This document shows positions 35,235-44,035 of a stretch of 64,000 nucleotides of DNA, piece by piece. The notes beneath the pieces are model-generated. The model did no database searches and was not told the origin of the DNA. It saw nothing but the letters and a program-made list of their open reading frames with translations. Origin of the DNA: Pantoea cypripedii (lineage in GTDB: Bacteria; Pseudomonadota; Gammaproteobacteria; Enterobacterales; Enterobacteriaceae). The stretch lies in the NCBI RefSeq assembly GCF_011395035.1, contig NZ_CP024768.1, positions 1,623,732-1,687,731 of the forward strand. The letters are read 5' to 3'. Within the stretch, counting starts at the first letter, position 1. Each line of letters starts with the position of its first letter. The translations under genes and the position numbers were made by a program.

Positions 35235-36065
35235 ATGAATCCTTTCAAATACTCTGTGGCCGATCTCACCGCCAAAGCGCGGGCGGTGCGTCGCCGTATC
35301 ATCCAGCTCAATGCGGGCAGCCCGGCGGGTGGGCACACCGGGGCTGATTTATCGCAGGTGGAAATCCTGACGGCCCTGTATTTCCGCATCCTCAATTGCG
35401 CACCCGATCGCACTCAGGATCCGCAGCGCGACATTTATATCCAGTCCAAAGGCCATGCGGTGGGCGGTTATTACTGCGTGCTGGCGGAAGCGGGCTATTT
35501 CCCCACCGACTGGCTGCCAACCTATCAGCATGCCGATTCGCATTTGCCAGGCCATCCGGTACGGCAAAAAACCCCGGGTATCGAGCTGAATACCGGCGCA
35601 CTCGGTCACGGCTTGCCGGTGGCGGTCGGTATCGCGCTGGCAGCGAAAAAAGATGGCAGCAACCGCATGATTTATGTGGTGACCGGTGATGGGGAACTGG
35701 CGGAGGGCAGTAACTGGGAAGCGGCGCTGGTGGCGGCGCATTATGGCCTCGATAACCTGGTAATTATCAACGATAAGAACAAGTTACAGCTGGCAGGGCA
35801 CACCCGCGACATCATGAACACCGATCCGTTGCCGGAAAAATGGCGCGCATTCGGCTTAGACGTCACCGAATGCAACGGCAACGATATGGCGACGGTGGTG
35901 GAGACGCTGGAGCATCTGCCGCGCAATGGCAAGCCGCAGGTGGTGGTGGCCGACACCGAAAAAGGCTTTGGGGTTTCGTTTATTCAAAGTAAAGCCGAGT
36001 GGCATCACCGGGTACCGAAAGGGGAAGAGGTCGCACAGGCACTGGAGGAGCTGAAAGATGAGTAA
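35235..36065 (+). CDS. Transketolase-like protein, N-terminal (ThDP-binding) subunit
   Basis: This is the first half of a split transketolase. The 276-residue protein has the ThDP-pyrophosphate motif GDGELAEGSNWEAAL (G-D-G-x(23-29)-N class) with N in IINDKNKLQLAG, and the N-terminal SKGHAVGGYY and GALGHGLPVAVGIALAAK of transketolases. Two-subunit transketolases are known in sugar catabolic operons, including D-apulose-4-phosphate transketolase (AptA/AptB). It overlaps the next gene by 8 bp. AGAGG precedes the ATG. Confidence 0.92.
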   Translation: MNPFKYSVADLTAKARAVRRRIIQLNAGSPAGGHTGADLSQVEILTALYFRILNCAPDRTQDPQRDIYIQSKGHAVGGYYCVLAEAGYFPTDWLPTYQHADSHLPGHPVRQKTPGIELNTGALGHGLPVAVGIALAAKKDGSNRMIYVVTGDGELAEGSNWEAALVAAHYGLDNLVIINDKNKLQLAGHTRDIMNTDPLPEKWRAFGLDVTECNGNDMATVVETLEHLPRNGKPQVVVADTEKGFGVSFIQSKAEWHHRVPKGEEVAQALEELKDE

Positions 36066-37002
36066 TGCACAACACCTGGCCAACGTGATGGTCAACGCGT
36101 TTATCGACGCGGTCAATCGTGGCATCGATCTGGTGCCGGTGGTGGCGGATTCGACATCCACCGCCAAAATCTCCCCCTTTATCAAGGCATTCCCGGATCG
36201 GCTGGTGAATGTCGGTATCGCCGAGCAAACCCTGGTCGGCACCGCTGCCGGGCTGGCGATCGGCGGCAAAGTGGCGGCGACCTGTAACGCGGCGCCTTTT
36301 CTGATTTCACGCGCCAATGAACAGGTGAAGGTCGATGTTTGCTACAACAACACCAACGTCAAACTTTTTGGCCTGAATGCCGGGGCCAGTTATGGCCCAC
36401 TGGCCAGCACCCACCACAGCATTGACGACATCGCGGTGATGCGCGGTTTTGGCAACATCGAAATCTACGCCCCTTCCTGTCCGCTGGAGTGTCGGCAGAT
36501 CATTGATTACGCCCTGGAACATGTCGGGCCGGTGTATATCCGTCTTGATGGGAAAGACCTGCCGCAGCTGCACGATGAAAACTATCAGTTCCGCCCAGGT
36601 CAGATCGATGTGTTGCGCACCGGACACGACATTGCGCTGGTAGCGATGGGATCGACGGTACACGAAATTGTCACGGCGGCAGAGCAGTTGCAGGCGCAGG
36701 GGATCGATGCAGGTGTGATCGCCATTCCATCGATTCGCCCTTGTGATACCCAACAGCTGCGCGAACTGTTAAATCACTATCCAGCGGTGATCACCGTGGA
36801 AGAACATAACGTTAACGGCGGCGTAGGCAGCCTGGTGGCGGAGGTGCTGGCCGAAGGGGGTTGTGGCATCCCGCTGTTGCGGCTGGGTATCCCGGATGGG
36901 CAATACGCCATCGCCGGAGACCGTGCCTCCACCCGTGCCCGGCATAGCATTGATGCTGCTGGCGTAGTGAATAATGCAGTGCGCATTTGCGCAGGAGCGT
37001 AA
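36058..37002 (+). CDS. Transketolase-like protein, C-terminal subunit
   Basis: This is the second half of the split transketolase. The 314-residue protein carries the pyrimidine-binding domain (RLVNVGIAEQTLVGTAAGLAI, with the catalytic glutamate in IAEQ) and the C-terminal transketolase domain (AITVEEHNVNGGVGS). Together with the upstream subunit it forms one complete ThDP site. The combined length (590) is shorter than TktA (about 660), normal for split enzymes. GGAGGAGCTGAAAG precedes its ATG inside the upstream gene. Confidence 0.92.
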   Translation: MSNAQHLANVMVNAFIDAVNRGIDLVPVVADSTSTAKISPFIKAFPDRLVNVGIAEQTLVGTAAGLAIGGKVAATCNAAPFLISRANEQVKVDVCYNNTNVKLFGLNAGASYGPLASTHHSIDDIAVMRGFGNIEIYAPSCPLECRQIIDYALEHVGPVYIRLDGKDLPQLHDENYQFRPGQIDVLRTGHDIALVAMGSTVHEIVTAAEQLQAQGIDAGVIAIPSIRPCDTQQLRELLNHYPAVITVEEHNVNGGVGSLVAEVLAEGGCGIPLLRLGIPDGQYAIAGDRASTRARHSIDAAGVVNNAVRICAGA

Positions 37003-37004
37003 AC

Positions 37005-38492
37005 ATGGCAGGGCCGTTAATACTGGCGATTGATGAGGGCACCACCAACGCCAAAGCGATTGCCGTGGACCGCAGTGGCACCGTAGTGGCGCGTGGCAGC
37101 CAGCCACTGACGCTGGCCCATCCGCAACCGGGTCTGGCGGAGCAGGACCCTTTGGCCATCTGGCAGGCGGTAAAACAGGCGATGAGTGACTGCCTGGCAC
37201 AATGCGGCGGCGCGCCGATAGCCGCCGTGGCGATCAGCAATCAACGTGAATCGGTGCTGATTTGGCAGCGGCGTGACGGGCAGCCGCTCACCCCACTGGT
37301 GAGCTGGCAGGATCGTCGCTCAGAATCGTTCTGTCGCGACCTGCGCCAGGCGGGTAAAGCCGCACGTATTACCGGCCTGACCGGGCTGGCCGTCGATCCG
37401 ATGTTTCCCGCCGCCAAACTGACCGGCATGCTGGCGGCGCTGCCGGATGGCCTGGCGCGCGCGCAGGCGGGCGAGCTGTGCATCGGCACCGTTGATAGCT
37501 GGCTAAGCTGGCAACTTAGCGGCGGTGAGTGTTTCGTTACCGATCATGCCAATGCGGCTCGCACCCAGTTGTATAGCCTGCATGCGGGTGACTGGGATGA
37601 TGAGCTGCTGGCGTTGTTTCATATCCCGCGCGCCGCCTTGCCACAGATTGTCCCTTCGGCCAGTGCGCAGGGCGTGGTGACCATCGGGGATATCCCCGGT
37701 TTAGCACCCGGTACGCCGCTGCTGGCGCGTATTGGCGATTCCCATGCCGCGTTGCAGGCACAGCGCAGCGGCAGTGAAGAGGTGGTGAAGGCCACCTACG
37801 GCACCGGGTCATCGCTGATGATGTCGATGGCCACGCCGTTGCTGACAGAAAATGGCCTCAGCACCACGGTCGCCTGGCATGACGGCACCTTACGTTTTGC
37901 CTTTGAGGGCAATATCACCCACACCGGTTCTGGCGCGGCCTGGCTCGGGCGCATGATCGGCGTCAGCGATCCGCGTGAACTGACGCGGATGGCACAAAGC
38001 ACGGCAGATAATCAGGGGGTCTATTTTGTTCCGGCGCTCTCCGGGCTGGGCGCACCCTGGTGGGATTTGCAAGCGCGCGGCATGTTATGCGGCTTAACCG
38101 ATGCGGCGACGCCTGAGGTATTGGCGCGGGTGGCGCTGGAATCGATCACCTTGCAGATTGCCGATGTATTTTTCGCGATGGAACAGGCGAGTGGTATCCA
38201 GCTGGCGACGCTGTGCGTTGATGGCAGCGCCACACAGAACGCCTGGCTGATGCAGCTCCAGGCCGACGTGTTGCAGCGTCCGCTGCACTGTGCGCCGACG
38301 CCGGAAGTCTCGGCGCTGGGTGCGGCATTGCTGGCCGGGCGCACGTTGGGCTGGTGGCAGCAGGGCAGTGAAATGGCGGCGTTGCAGGGGGGCAGCGTGA
38401 TCTATCCGCGTGAGGAGCGGGCGCAGCAGAGTCAGGAAAACTATCAAGGCTGGCTGGACGCCGTGTCACGCTGCCGTTATCAGCCTCACTAA
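37005..38492 (+). CDS. FGGY-family carbohydrate kinase
   Basis: This is predicted to phosphorylate the imported sugar or its ketose. The 495-residue protein has the ATPase phosphate-1 motif (AIDEGTTNAKAIAVD), the FGGY N-terminal features SWQDRRSESFCRDL and VDSWLSWQLSGG, and the C-terminal adenosine-loop region VDGSATQNAWLMQLQADVL. It is closest to glycerol/xylulose-type kinases. ATG 37005 follows CAGGAGCGTAAAC right after the transketolase stop. Last gene of the operon; half a REP element follows. The substrate is not known; D-apulose is one inference. Confidence 0.9.
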   Translation: MAGPLILAIDEGTTNAKAIAVDRSGTVVARGSQPLTLAHPQPGLAEQDPLAIWQAVKQAMSDCLAQCGGAPIAAVAISNQRESVLIWQRRDGQPLTPLVSWQDRRSESFCRDLRQAGKAARITGLTGLAVDPMFPAAKLTGMLAALPDGLARAQAGELCIGTVDSWLSWQLSGGECFVTDHANAARTQLYSLHAGDWDDELLALFHIPRAALPQIVPSASAQGVVTIGDIPGLAPGTPLLARIGDSHAALQAQRSGSEEVVKATYGTGSSLMMSMATPLLTENGLSTTVAWHDGTLRFAFEGNITHTGSGAAWLGRMIGVSDPRELTRMAQSTADNQGVYFVPALSGLGAPWWDLQARGMLCGLTDAATPEVLARVALESITLQIADVFFAMEQASGIQLATLCVDGSATQNAWLMQLQADVLQRPLHCAPTPEVSALGAALLAGRTLGWWQQGSEMAALQGGSVIYPREERAQQSQENYQGWLDAVSRCRYQPH

Positions 38493-38513
38493 CCTTGTTA
38501 GCGCCTCATGATC

Positions 38514-38536
38514 GTAGCGGCGCGATTTATCGCGCC
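38514..38536. repeat. REP-like element, family A, half copy 3
   Basis: Only one arm of the family (GTAGCGGCGCGATTTATCGC plus GCC) is present, 22 bp after the kinase stop and 8 bp before the convergent ycgR stop. The arm is itself a near-palindrome (GGCGCGATTTATCGCGCC), so it can still form a hairpin. Confidence 0.85.
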
Positions 38537-38543
38537 ATAACGG

Positions 38544-39314
38544 TTACTGAAACCGATTCGCTTTATCGCGCGCCAGTCGTTCCAGCGCAAAGATCACCTG
38601 CTGTAACTGGCGCTCCTGCACCGGTTCGATCGCGGTAAAGCGAAAACTCAGGCGTGGGGTGATGCGGGTTTCGTTTTTGCTGGTCACGGTGCTGCGCTCG
38701 CCGATATGCAGGAGTTGTGCGGTCACCTCAAAATGACCATATTCTCCCAGTTCGACGCGCAGATGCTTAAATGAGTCGCCCTGACTCAGGCCTTCGGGCA
38801 GCTTTTCATCCACCAGCACCCCAATGCCGCCCAGTGACAGATCCTGCAAGCGAAAACGTACTTTGTTGCCGTCCGGCCATTCACTGTGGCACCAGAACAC
38901 CGGCTCCATCGGCGCACTGACGCGGAAAAATTCACGACGCTGAATTTGCCACACCAGCTCGGGCAAAGGGGCGCTGAAAGCCGGTAGTCCTTCATAAGTC
39001 ACTTGCTGCAAACCGCTCAGGCTGAACTCCACTTTCGCCCCCTGGGTTTCAGCGGCGACGTTGACTTCGCCACTGCGCAACGCCAGTGCGTTATCCTGCG
39101 CATTGCTGCCGAGATCGAAAATGACCTGATCTTCGTCCACCGCCAGCATCCGGCTGATAAACTGACTGTGGGAGACGCTCACCATCAGCGGGGTCTGATA
39201 ACGTAACAAGTCTTTCATCACATTCAGAACCGCCAATGTGCCTCGTTTGAGATATTGTTCTTTGTCGGCTTCTTTCACGTCCTGCTCCACTTTCCGATCG
39301 TTACCATCACGCAT
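38544..39314 (-). CDS. ycgR: Flagellar brake protein YcgR (c-di-GMP-binding)
   Basis: YcgR binds c-di-GMP and slows the flagellar motor. The 256-residue protein has the N-terminal YcgR domain and a C-terminal PilZ domain with the c-di-GMP motifs R-x-x-x-R (QRREFFR) and D-x-S-x-x-G (DLSLGGIG). LAVLNVMKDLL, ITPRLSFRF and ERLARDKAN align with E. coli YcgR. No strong ribosome site precedes the chosen ATG, so the N-terminus may be shorter. Its presence suggests a motile organism. Confidence 0.93.
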   Translation of the reverse strand: MRDGNDRKVEQDVKEADKEQYLKRGTLAVLNVMKDLLRYQTPLMVSVSHSQFISRMLAVDEDQVIFDLGSNAQDNALALRSGEVNVAAETQGAKVEFSLSGLQQVTYEGLPAFSAPLPELVWQIQRREFFRVSAPMEPVFWCHSEWPDGNKVRFRLQDLSLGGIGVLVDEKLPEGLSQGDSFKHLRVELGEYGHFEVTAQLLHIGERSTVTSKNETRITPRLSFRFTAIEPVQERQLQQVIFALERLARDKANRFQ

Positions 39315-39461
39315 GTGCGGCTTTGCGACTGTTATCGGTACAGAATAAAGAAGCTTTAGCCTGCTAACTATTTTTTCCCGTTGCGTTTGTGCAGCAGATC
39401 AAAAATCCCCGACTATACTTAGCGCTGTGAACACCTTGATTAATAAAGTAAGGAGCAACAA

Positions 39462-39710
39462 ATGGGTATTCTTTCATGGATCATTTTTGGCCTGATTGCC
39501 GGGATTATTGCTAAATGGATTATGCCAGGTAAAGACGGCGGCGGATTTATTATGACCGTGGTGCTCGGCGTGGTGGGTGCGGTTGTTGGCGGCTGGATCA
39601 GTACCCTGTTTGGCTTTGGTAAGGTGGATGGATTTAACTTCGGCAGCTTCGTGGTGGCGGTCATTGGTTCCATCGTGGTGCTGTGGATTTACCGTAAAGT
39701 TCGCAGCTAG
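39462..39710 (+). CDS. ymgE: GlsB/YeaQ/YmgE-family membrane protein
   Basis: The 82-residue protein is three hydrophobic, glycine-rich helices (GILSWIIFGLIAGIIAKW, FIMTVVLGVVGAVVGGWI, SFVVAVIGSIVVLWIYRKV), the form of the transglycosylase-associated YmgE/YeaQ family. Its role is unclear, with stress links in the literature. AAGGAGCAACA precedes the ATG. It sits beside ycgR as ymgE does in E. coli. Confidence 0.88.
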   Translation: MGILSWIIFGLIAGIIAKWIMPGKDGGGFIMTVVLGVVGAVVGGWISTLFGFGKVDGFNFGSFVVAVIGSIVVLWIYRKVRS

Positions 39711-39725
39711 TAATTACCGAAATCC

Positions 39726-39783
39726 GTAGCGGCGCGATTTATCGCGCGTCTTTTAAAACCCGCGCGATAAATCGCGCCGCTAC
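39726..39783. repeat. REP-like inverted repeat, family A, copy 4
   Basis: A full 58-bp copy with arms GTAGCGGCGCGATTTATCGC and the inverse complement, and centre GCGTCTTTTAAAACCCGCG. It lies between the convergent ends of ymgE and the siderophore receptor. Compact copies 1, 4 and 5 share the TTTTAA-ACCCGCG centre. Confidence 0.92.
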
Positions 39784-39804
39784 GGGATCGGCTTTGTTTA
39801 AGCG

Positions 39805-41904
39805 TTAAAAATCATAACCAATCGTTGCCGTCACGGTACGTTCCGCACCACGGTAGCAATAACCGGTACCATAACAGGCCGCGAGGTATTTACGATCCGT
39901 CAGGTTATTGGCCGTCACCTGCAACCACGCCCCTTTCAGGCCTGAATTCCACGCACTCAAATCAGCCCGCACTGAAGCATCAAACAGCGTCACCGACGGC
40001 AGACGCGTGGTGTTTTCGTTATCGGCCCATTGCTTGCCAATGTAACGTATCCCCGCACCGGCACTCAGCCCATAATCGAACTGATAATGTCCCCAGAAGG
40101 ACGCCATGCTGTTGGGGGTGACATAAGGCGTATGGCCATCGTTACCATCCACCGAGTCTTTAAAGCGCAGATGGTTCAGCGTGTATCCGGCGAGGGTACT
40201 GAAGCGTGGGGTGAGCTGATTGCGAGCCTCCAGTTCAATTCCCTGCGAATGGACCTTACCGGAAGGTGTATAGGTCCCGGAGATCACGTCACGGTTGGCG
40301 ACATCGTTTTGCGTCAGGTCGTACACCGCAATCGAGTACATATCCCGCGTGCCCACCGGCTGGTATTTCACTCCGGCCTCATATTGTTCAGAGGTGGTCG
40401 GTTTCAGCTGGTTGCCATAGGGGTCGGTCAGCGAGGCGGGGGTGATCGCCTGGCTCCAGCTGACGTAAGGGGAAATACCATTATCGAAGGCATACAGCAG
40501 AGCCGCGCGGCCACTGATATGGTCGTCCTGACGTCGGCTGGTGCCATTTTCGGAGACGATACGATCGTAACGACCGGAAAGATCCATATGCCAGCGATCC
40601 AGCTGTAACTCATCCTGCAAATAGAGACCGGTCTGATAATAACGACGCGTCTCTGCGGCCCAGTCGTAATCCGGCATGGTACCCACCGCTGCGCCGGTCC
40701 ACGGATTGAGTGAACTGGCATAGCCGCTGGCGCTCAAAATATCGTTCTTATAACGATGATACTCAGCGCCGAGGGTGACACGATGTTGCAGTGCGCCGGT
40801 AGTGAAATCTGCCTGCAACTGGTTATCCGTCGCCCAGGCCGACAGCGAGGAGCGTTCACCGGAATAATAACGAGTCAGCAGGTCCGGATTGCTGGCATCC
40901 CAGCCAATCTGGTAGACCTGATCCAAATCGACATTGGAGTGGCTGTAGCTACCGGTGGCATGCACCGACCACACTTCATTAAAACGATGGGAGAAATCAT
41001 AGCTGTAAATCTGCTCGTGACGTTTGAACTGATCGAGAGCGCTATCCCCTTCATAGAAACTGTCGCTCAGTTTGCGGCCATTATGGCTGTAGAGCGTACC
41101 TTCAGCAGGGACGGAACCGTGATAACCGCCAGAAGGATCTTTTTGCAGGTAAGCACGCAGAATCAGGCTGGTATCTTCATCCGGTTGCCACATCAGCTGT
41201 GGCGAAATCGCGTATTTTTCTTCACGGGTATGATCGTATTGGGTGTCGCTGTTGCGGGTGATGCCGGTGAGACGAAACGCCCATTGATCGTTTATCGCAT
41301 TGGTGTAATCAAAGGCGGCGCTATTGGTGGCATGGGTACCGGTTGACAGCCGGAAATGTCCCTCTTCGGAGAACTGCGGGCGCTTGCTGACCATATTCAC
41401 CAGGCCACCAGGCACCGTCTGACCATACAGCGCCGAAGAAGGCCCTTTAATCACGTCGATACGATCGAGAAACCACGGGTCCACCTGCAAAATATTAAAG
41501 CTGCCGCCATCGCTCATCACGCGCAGGCCGTCGAGGAAGGTGTTATCCACATCGCCACCGTGGAAGCCGCGCAGCGAGATGGTGTCATAGCGGGTGGCGG
41601 CACCGCCAAAGTTGGTGAACACGCCGGGGGTGTAATTCAGCGCCTGGTTGAGATCGGTGGCACCCTGATCATCCATCTGCTGCCGTGTTACCACCGAAAT
41701 CGACTGCGGTGTGGTGATGAGGGGCTGGTCAGTTTTACTCGCGCCGCTGCTGCGGGTGGCAAGGTAGCCCTGGGTCGGTGAGGTGGCGCTTTCCTGTGGC
41801 TGCGCAGTGACGACCAGTGAGTCTTCAGCAAAGCTGAGGCCAGGTAAAGCGATGGCCAGCGCACACAGCAGGCGGCCACGTTTGAGGGTAAACAGGCGGG
41901 TCAT
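39805..41904 (-). CDS. TonB-dependent siderophore receptor (FoxA/FhuA-like)
   Basis: This is an outer-membrane gated barrel importing a ferric siderophore. The 699-residue protein has a signal peptide (cut near SFA-ED), a TonB box region (DSLVVTAQ) and a plug domain with TTPQSISVVTRQQMDDQGAT, LRGFHGGDVDN and VIKGPSSALYGQTVPGGLVNMVSKRP. The beta-barrel ends in phenylalanine (ATIGYDF). Two cysteines near the end (AACYGTGYCYRG) match the hydroxamate-receptor group, so ferrioxamine or ferrichrome is likely. The exact ligand is not visible. A Fur box lies upstream. Confidence 0.9.
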   Translation of the reverse strand: MTRLFTLKRGRLLCALAIALPGLSFAEDSLVVTAQPQESATSPTQGYLATRSSGASKTDQPLITTPQSISVVTRQQMDDQGATDLNQALNYTPGVFTNFGGAATRYDTISLRGFHGGDVDNTFLDGLRVMSDGGSFNILQVDPWFLDRIDVIKGPSSALYGQTVPGGLVNMVSKRPQFSEEGHFRLSTGTHATNSAAFDYTNAINDQWAFRLTGITRNSDTQYDHTREEKYAISPQLMWQPDEDTSLILRAYLQKDPSGGYHGSVPAEGTLYSHNGRKLSDSFYEGDSALDQFKRHEQIYSYDFSHRFNEVWSVHATGSYSHSNVDLDQVYQIGWDASNPDLLTRYYSGERSSLSAWATDNQLQADFTTGALQHRVTLGAEYHRYKNDILSASGYASSLNPWTGAAVGTMPDYDWAAETRRYYQTGLYLQDELQLDRWHMDLSGRYDRIVSENGTSRRQDDHISGRAALLYAFDNGISPYVSWSQAITPASLTDPYGNQLKPTTSEQYEAGVKYQPVGTRDMYSIAVYDLTQNDVANRDVISGTYTPSGKVHSQGIELEARNQLTPRFSTLAGYTLNHLRFKDSVDGNDGHTPYVTPNSMASFWGHYQFDYGLSAGAGIRYIGKQWADNENTTRLPSVTLFDASVRADLSAWNSGLKGAWLQVTANNLTDRKYLAACYGTGYCYRGAERTVTATIGYDF

Positions 41905-41965
41905 GATAATTCCTTAGACAAAAAGGGCAGTCGATTGCCAAAAGATCGTTAATGGAAATAGGTAT

Positions 41966-41984
41966 AAGAGTGAGAATTATTATC
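41966..41984 (-). promoter_or_regulatory. Fur box of the siderophore receptor
   Basis: On the minus strand GATAATAATTCTCACTCTT matches 13 of 19 positions of the Fur consensus GATAATGATAATCATTATC, including the whole first hexamer. It lies 62 bp upstream of the receptor start. Iron-starvation induction is expected. Confidence 0.65.
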
Positions 41985-42080
41985 TTTTAGATAAAGACAT
42001 TTCAAGATGTAAAAAAATCACCGGATTGCTGTGAGGAAAATTTACAGCTGAAAGGGGAAGGGTATTAAGGTGCAATGCCT

Positions 42081-42138
42081 GTAGCGGCGCGATTTATCGC
42101 GCGCCTTTTAACACCCGCGCGATAAATCGCGCCGCTAC
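42081..42138. repeat. REP-like inverted repeat, family A, copy 5
   Basis: A complete 58-bp copy with both family arms lies 10 bp downstream of treA, between treA and the divergent-side control region of the siderophore receptor. It probably ends treA transcription. Confidence 0.92.
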
Positions 42139-42148
42139 GGCTTGTCGA

Positions 42149-43828
42149 TCAATGTATGGCAGTCAGCGTCGGCATATTGGGAATATCCCGTGCGCTGTTA
42201 CAGGTTTTATCTTTCGGACAATATTTGTCGAGCAGCATCAGCGTCACGCCGTTGGTCCAGCCGAAGCCGTCCTGCAGGGGATATTCACCACCGCCGCCAC
42301 CGCCAAGCTGGGCACCTTCCACCACGTATTTTTCTACCAGTTTATGCTGTTTGTCGTAGGTCATCTGGACGTTTTGCAGGAAGCGCTGACCAATCTGCTG
42401 CGCCAGTTGCGGTTGCTTATAATGCTCCAGCCCGGTCACGGCCACCCATTGCAAGGGTGCCCAGCCATTCGGTGCATCCCATTGCTGGCCGTTATTCACC
42501 GTGGTGGTCACCAGTCCACCGGGTTTCAGCAGCTGTTTCTCTACTGCGCCAGCCGTGCGATCCGCCTGTTTATCACTGGCGAGCTGCATATAAAGCGGGA
42601 ACAGGGTGGCGGCGGTCAGCTGCGGTTGCACCTGCTTTTTCTGCCAGTTGTAATCGGCGTACCAACCCTGTTGCTCATTCCACAGATAACGGTTAATCGC
42701 CGCCTGGCGTTTTTCTGCCTGTGCAGCAAACTGCTGTGCCTGATCGTTGTTTTTCGCCAGCTTCTCCGCTTTGGCTAAGGTTTGTTCCAGATGGAACAGC
42801 AGACTGTTCAGATCGACAGGTGCCAGCTGCGTGGTGCGGATTGATGCCAGATTATGCGCATCAGTAAACCAGCGGGAACTGAAATCCCAGCCGGAGGCTG
42901 CACCTGCACGCAGATCGCGATACACCTGCTTTTTATCGCGTTGCGGTGCCTTCTGCGCGGTGTTGACGTCGTCCAGCCAGGATTCGGTGCGCGGCACATC
43001 ACGATCGTCCCAGTAGCGATTGAGCAGGGTGCCGTCGCTCAGTTTGACAACCCTCTGGCTCGCCTGACCCGGGGCAACGTTGTCACTGCCTGCCATCCAG
43101 TAGTTATATTCCTTCTGCAACTGCGGCAGATACTTCGTATAGACACTCTCGCCGTCATGGGTTGCCAGCAAATCGATCATCAGACTAAAGAACGGCGGTT
43201 GTGAACGGCTCAGATAGTAGCTGCGGTTGCCGTTGGGGATATGGCCGTAACGATCAAGCTCCGAGGCGAAGTTATCCACCATATCCTGTACCCGATCCCA
43301 GTGACCGCTCTCCGCCAGACCAAGCATGGTGAAGTAGCTGTCCCAGTAATACACCTCACGGAAGCGGCCACCGGGAACCACATAGGGTTTCGGCAGCGGC
43401 AGCAGCGAATCGTACTGGCCGGTATTGGGTGTGGAACGGGTCAGGACCGGCCACAGGCCATCAATATGCGCCCGCAGGCTCTGCCCGGCAGGCGGCACAT
43501 ATTTATCCTGCGTGGCAGGCAAGGTGAAATTGGCATCGACGAAATGTTTTAAATCGAAGTTGCGCTGGTTCTTTTGCATCTGCCAGTCGGCAAGAATGGA
43601 AGAGGGATTATATTTCGGCACCGCATCGGCAAAGGTTTTCTGGTCCGGATAAAACTTAGCCTGTTGTACGGCATTGAAGAGTGGCCCGAGACGCACATCC
43701 GGAGGTTGTGGCTGGCTACTGAGCATACGGTTGTTATCTGCGGCCCCGGCAGTGACGGCCCCCATCAGCAGGGCGCTACTGAGTAACAGGCGAAAATGCC
43801 CCGGCGTGAATACGACATTTTTTATCAT
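42149..43828 (-). CDS. treA: Periplasmic trehalase TreA
   Basis: TreA splits trehalose to two glucose in the periplasm, letting the cell use trehalose at high osmolarity. The 559-residue protein has a signal peptide (MIKNVVFTPGHFRLLLSSALL ... GAA-DN). Both trehalase signatures are present, PGGRFREVYYWDSYF and QWDAPNGWAPLQW, with catalytic D and E in the GH37 fold. A glycine-rich GGGGGGEYPLQDGFGW loop follows. ATG 43828 has AAGGAGAAAAACCG upstream. The 16-residue extension in the longer frame is not used. Confidence 0.95.
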   Translation of the reverse strand: MIKNVVFTPGHFRLLLSSALLMGAVTAGAADNNRMLSSQPQPPDVRLGPLFNAVQQAKFYPDQKTFADAVPKYNPSSILADWQMQKNQRNFDLKHFVDANFTLPATQDKYVPPAGQSLRAHIDGLWPVLTRSTPNTGQYDSLLPLPKPYVVPGGRFREVYYWDSYFTMLGLAESGHWDRVQDMVDNFASELDRYGHIPNGNRSYYLSRSQPPFFSLMIDLLATHDGESVYTKYLPQLQKEYNYWMAGSDNVAPGQASQRVVKLSDGTLLNRYWDDRDVPRTESWLDDVNTAQKAPQRDKKQVYRDLRAGAASGWDFSSRWFTDAHNLASIRTTQLAPVDLNSLLFHLEQTLAKAEKLAKNNDQAQQFAAQAEKRQAAINRYLWNEQQGWYADYNWQKKQVQPQLTAATLFPLYMQLASDKQADRTAGAVEKQLLKPGGLVTTTVNNGQQWDAPNGWAPLQWVAVTGLEHYKQPQLAQQIGQRFLQNVQMTYDKQHKLVEKYVVEGAQLGGGGGGEYPLQDGFGWTNGVTLMLLDKYCPKDKTCNSARDIPNMPTLTAIH

Positions 43829-44035
43829 CGGTTTTTCTCCTTGTCCGAAAAAGTGGTGCGCTAACGCATTGACCACCCAAACAACTTTAGTCGCTATCGG
43901 GGGGGATGGCCGCCCGCAGCGCCGGAAATGTGAAGCACCCTGAATTAATCACGGCAGAAATTGCATTAACGCTAAGGTTTTTACTTGCCCTGCGGCGCTA
44001 TTTCCCTGAGTCTGAAAGAAAAAAAGGAGAGCAGT

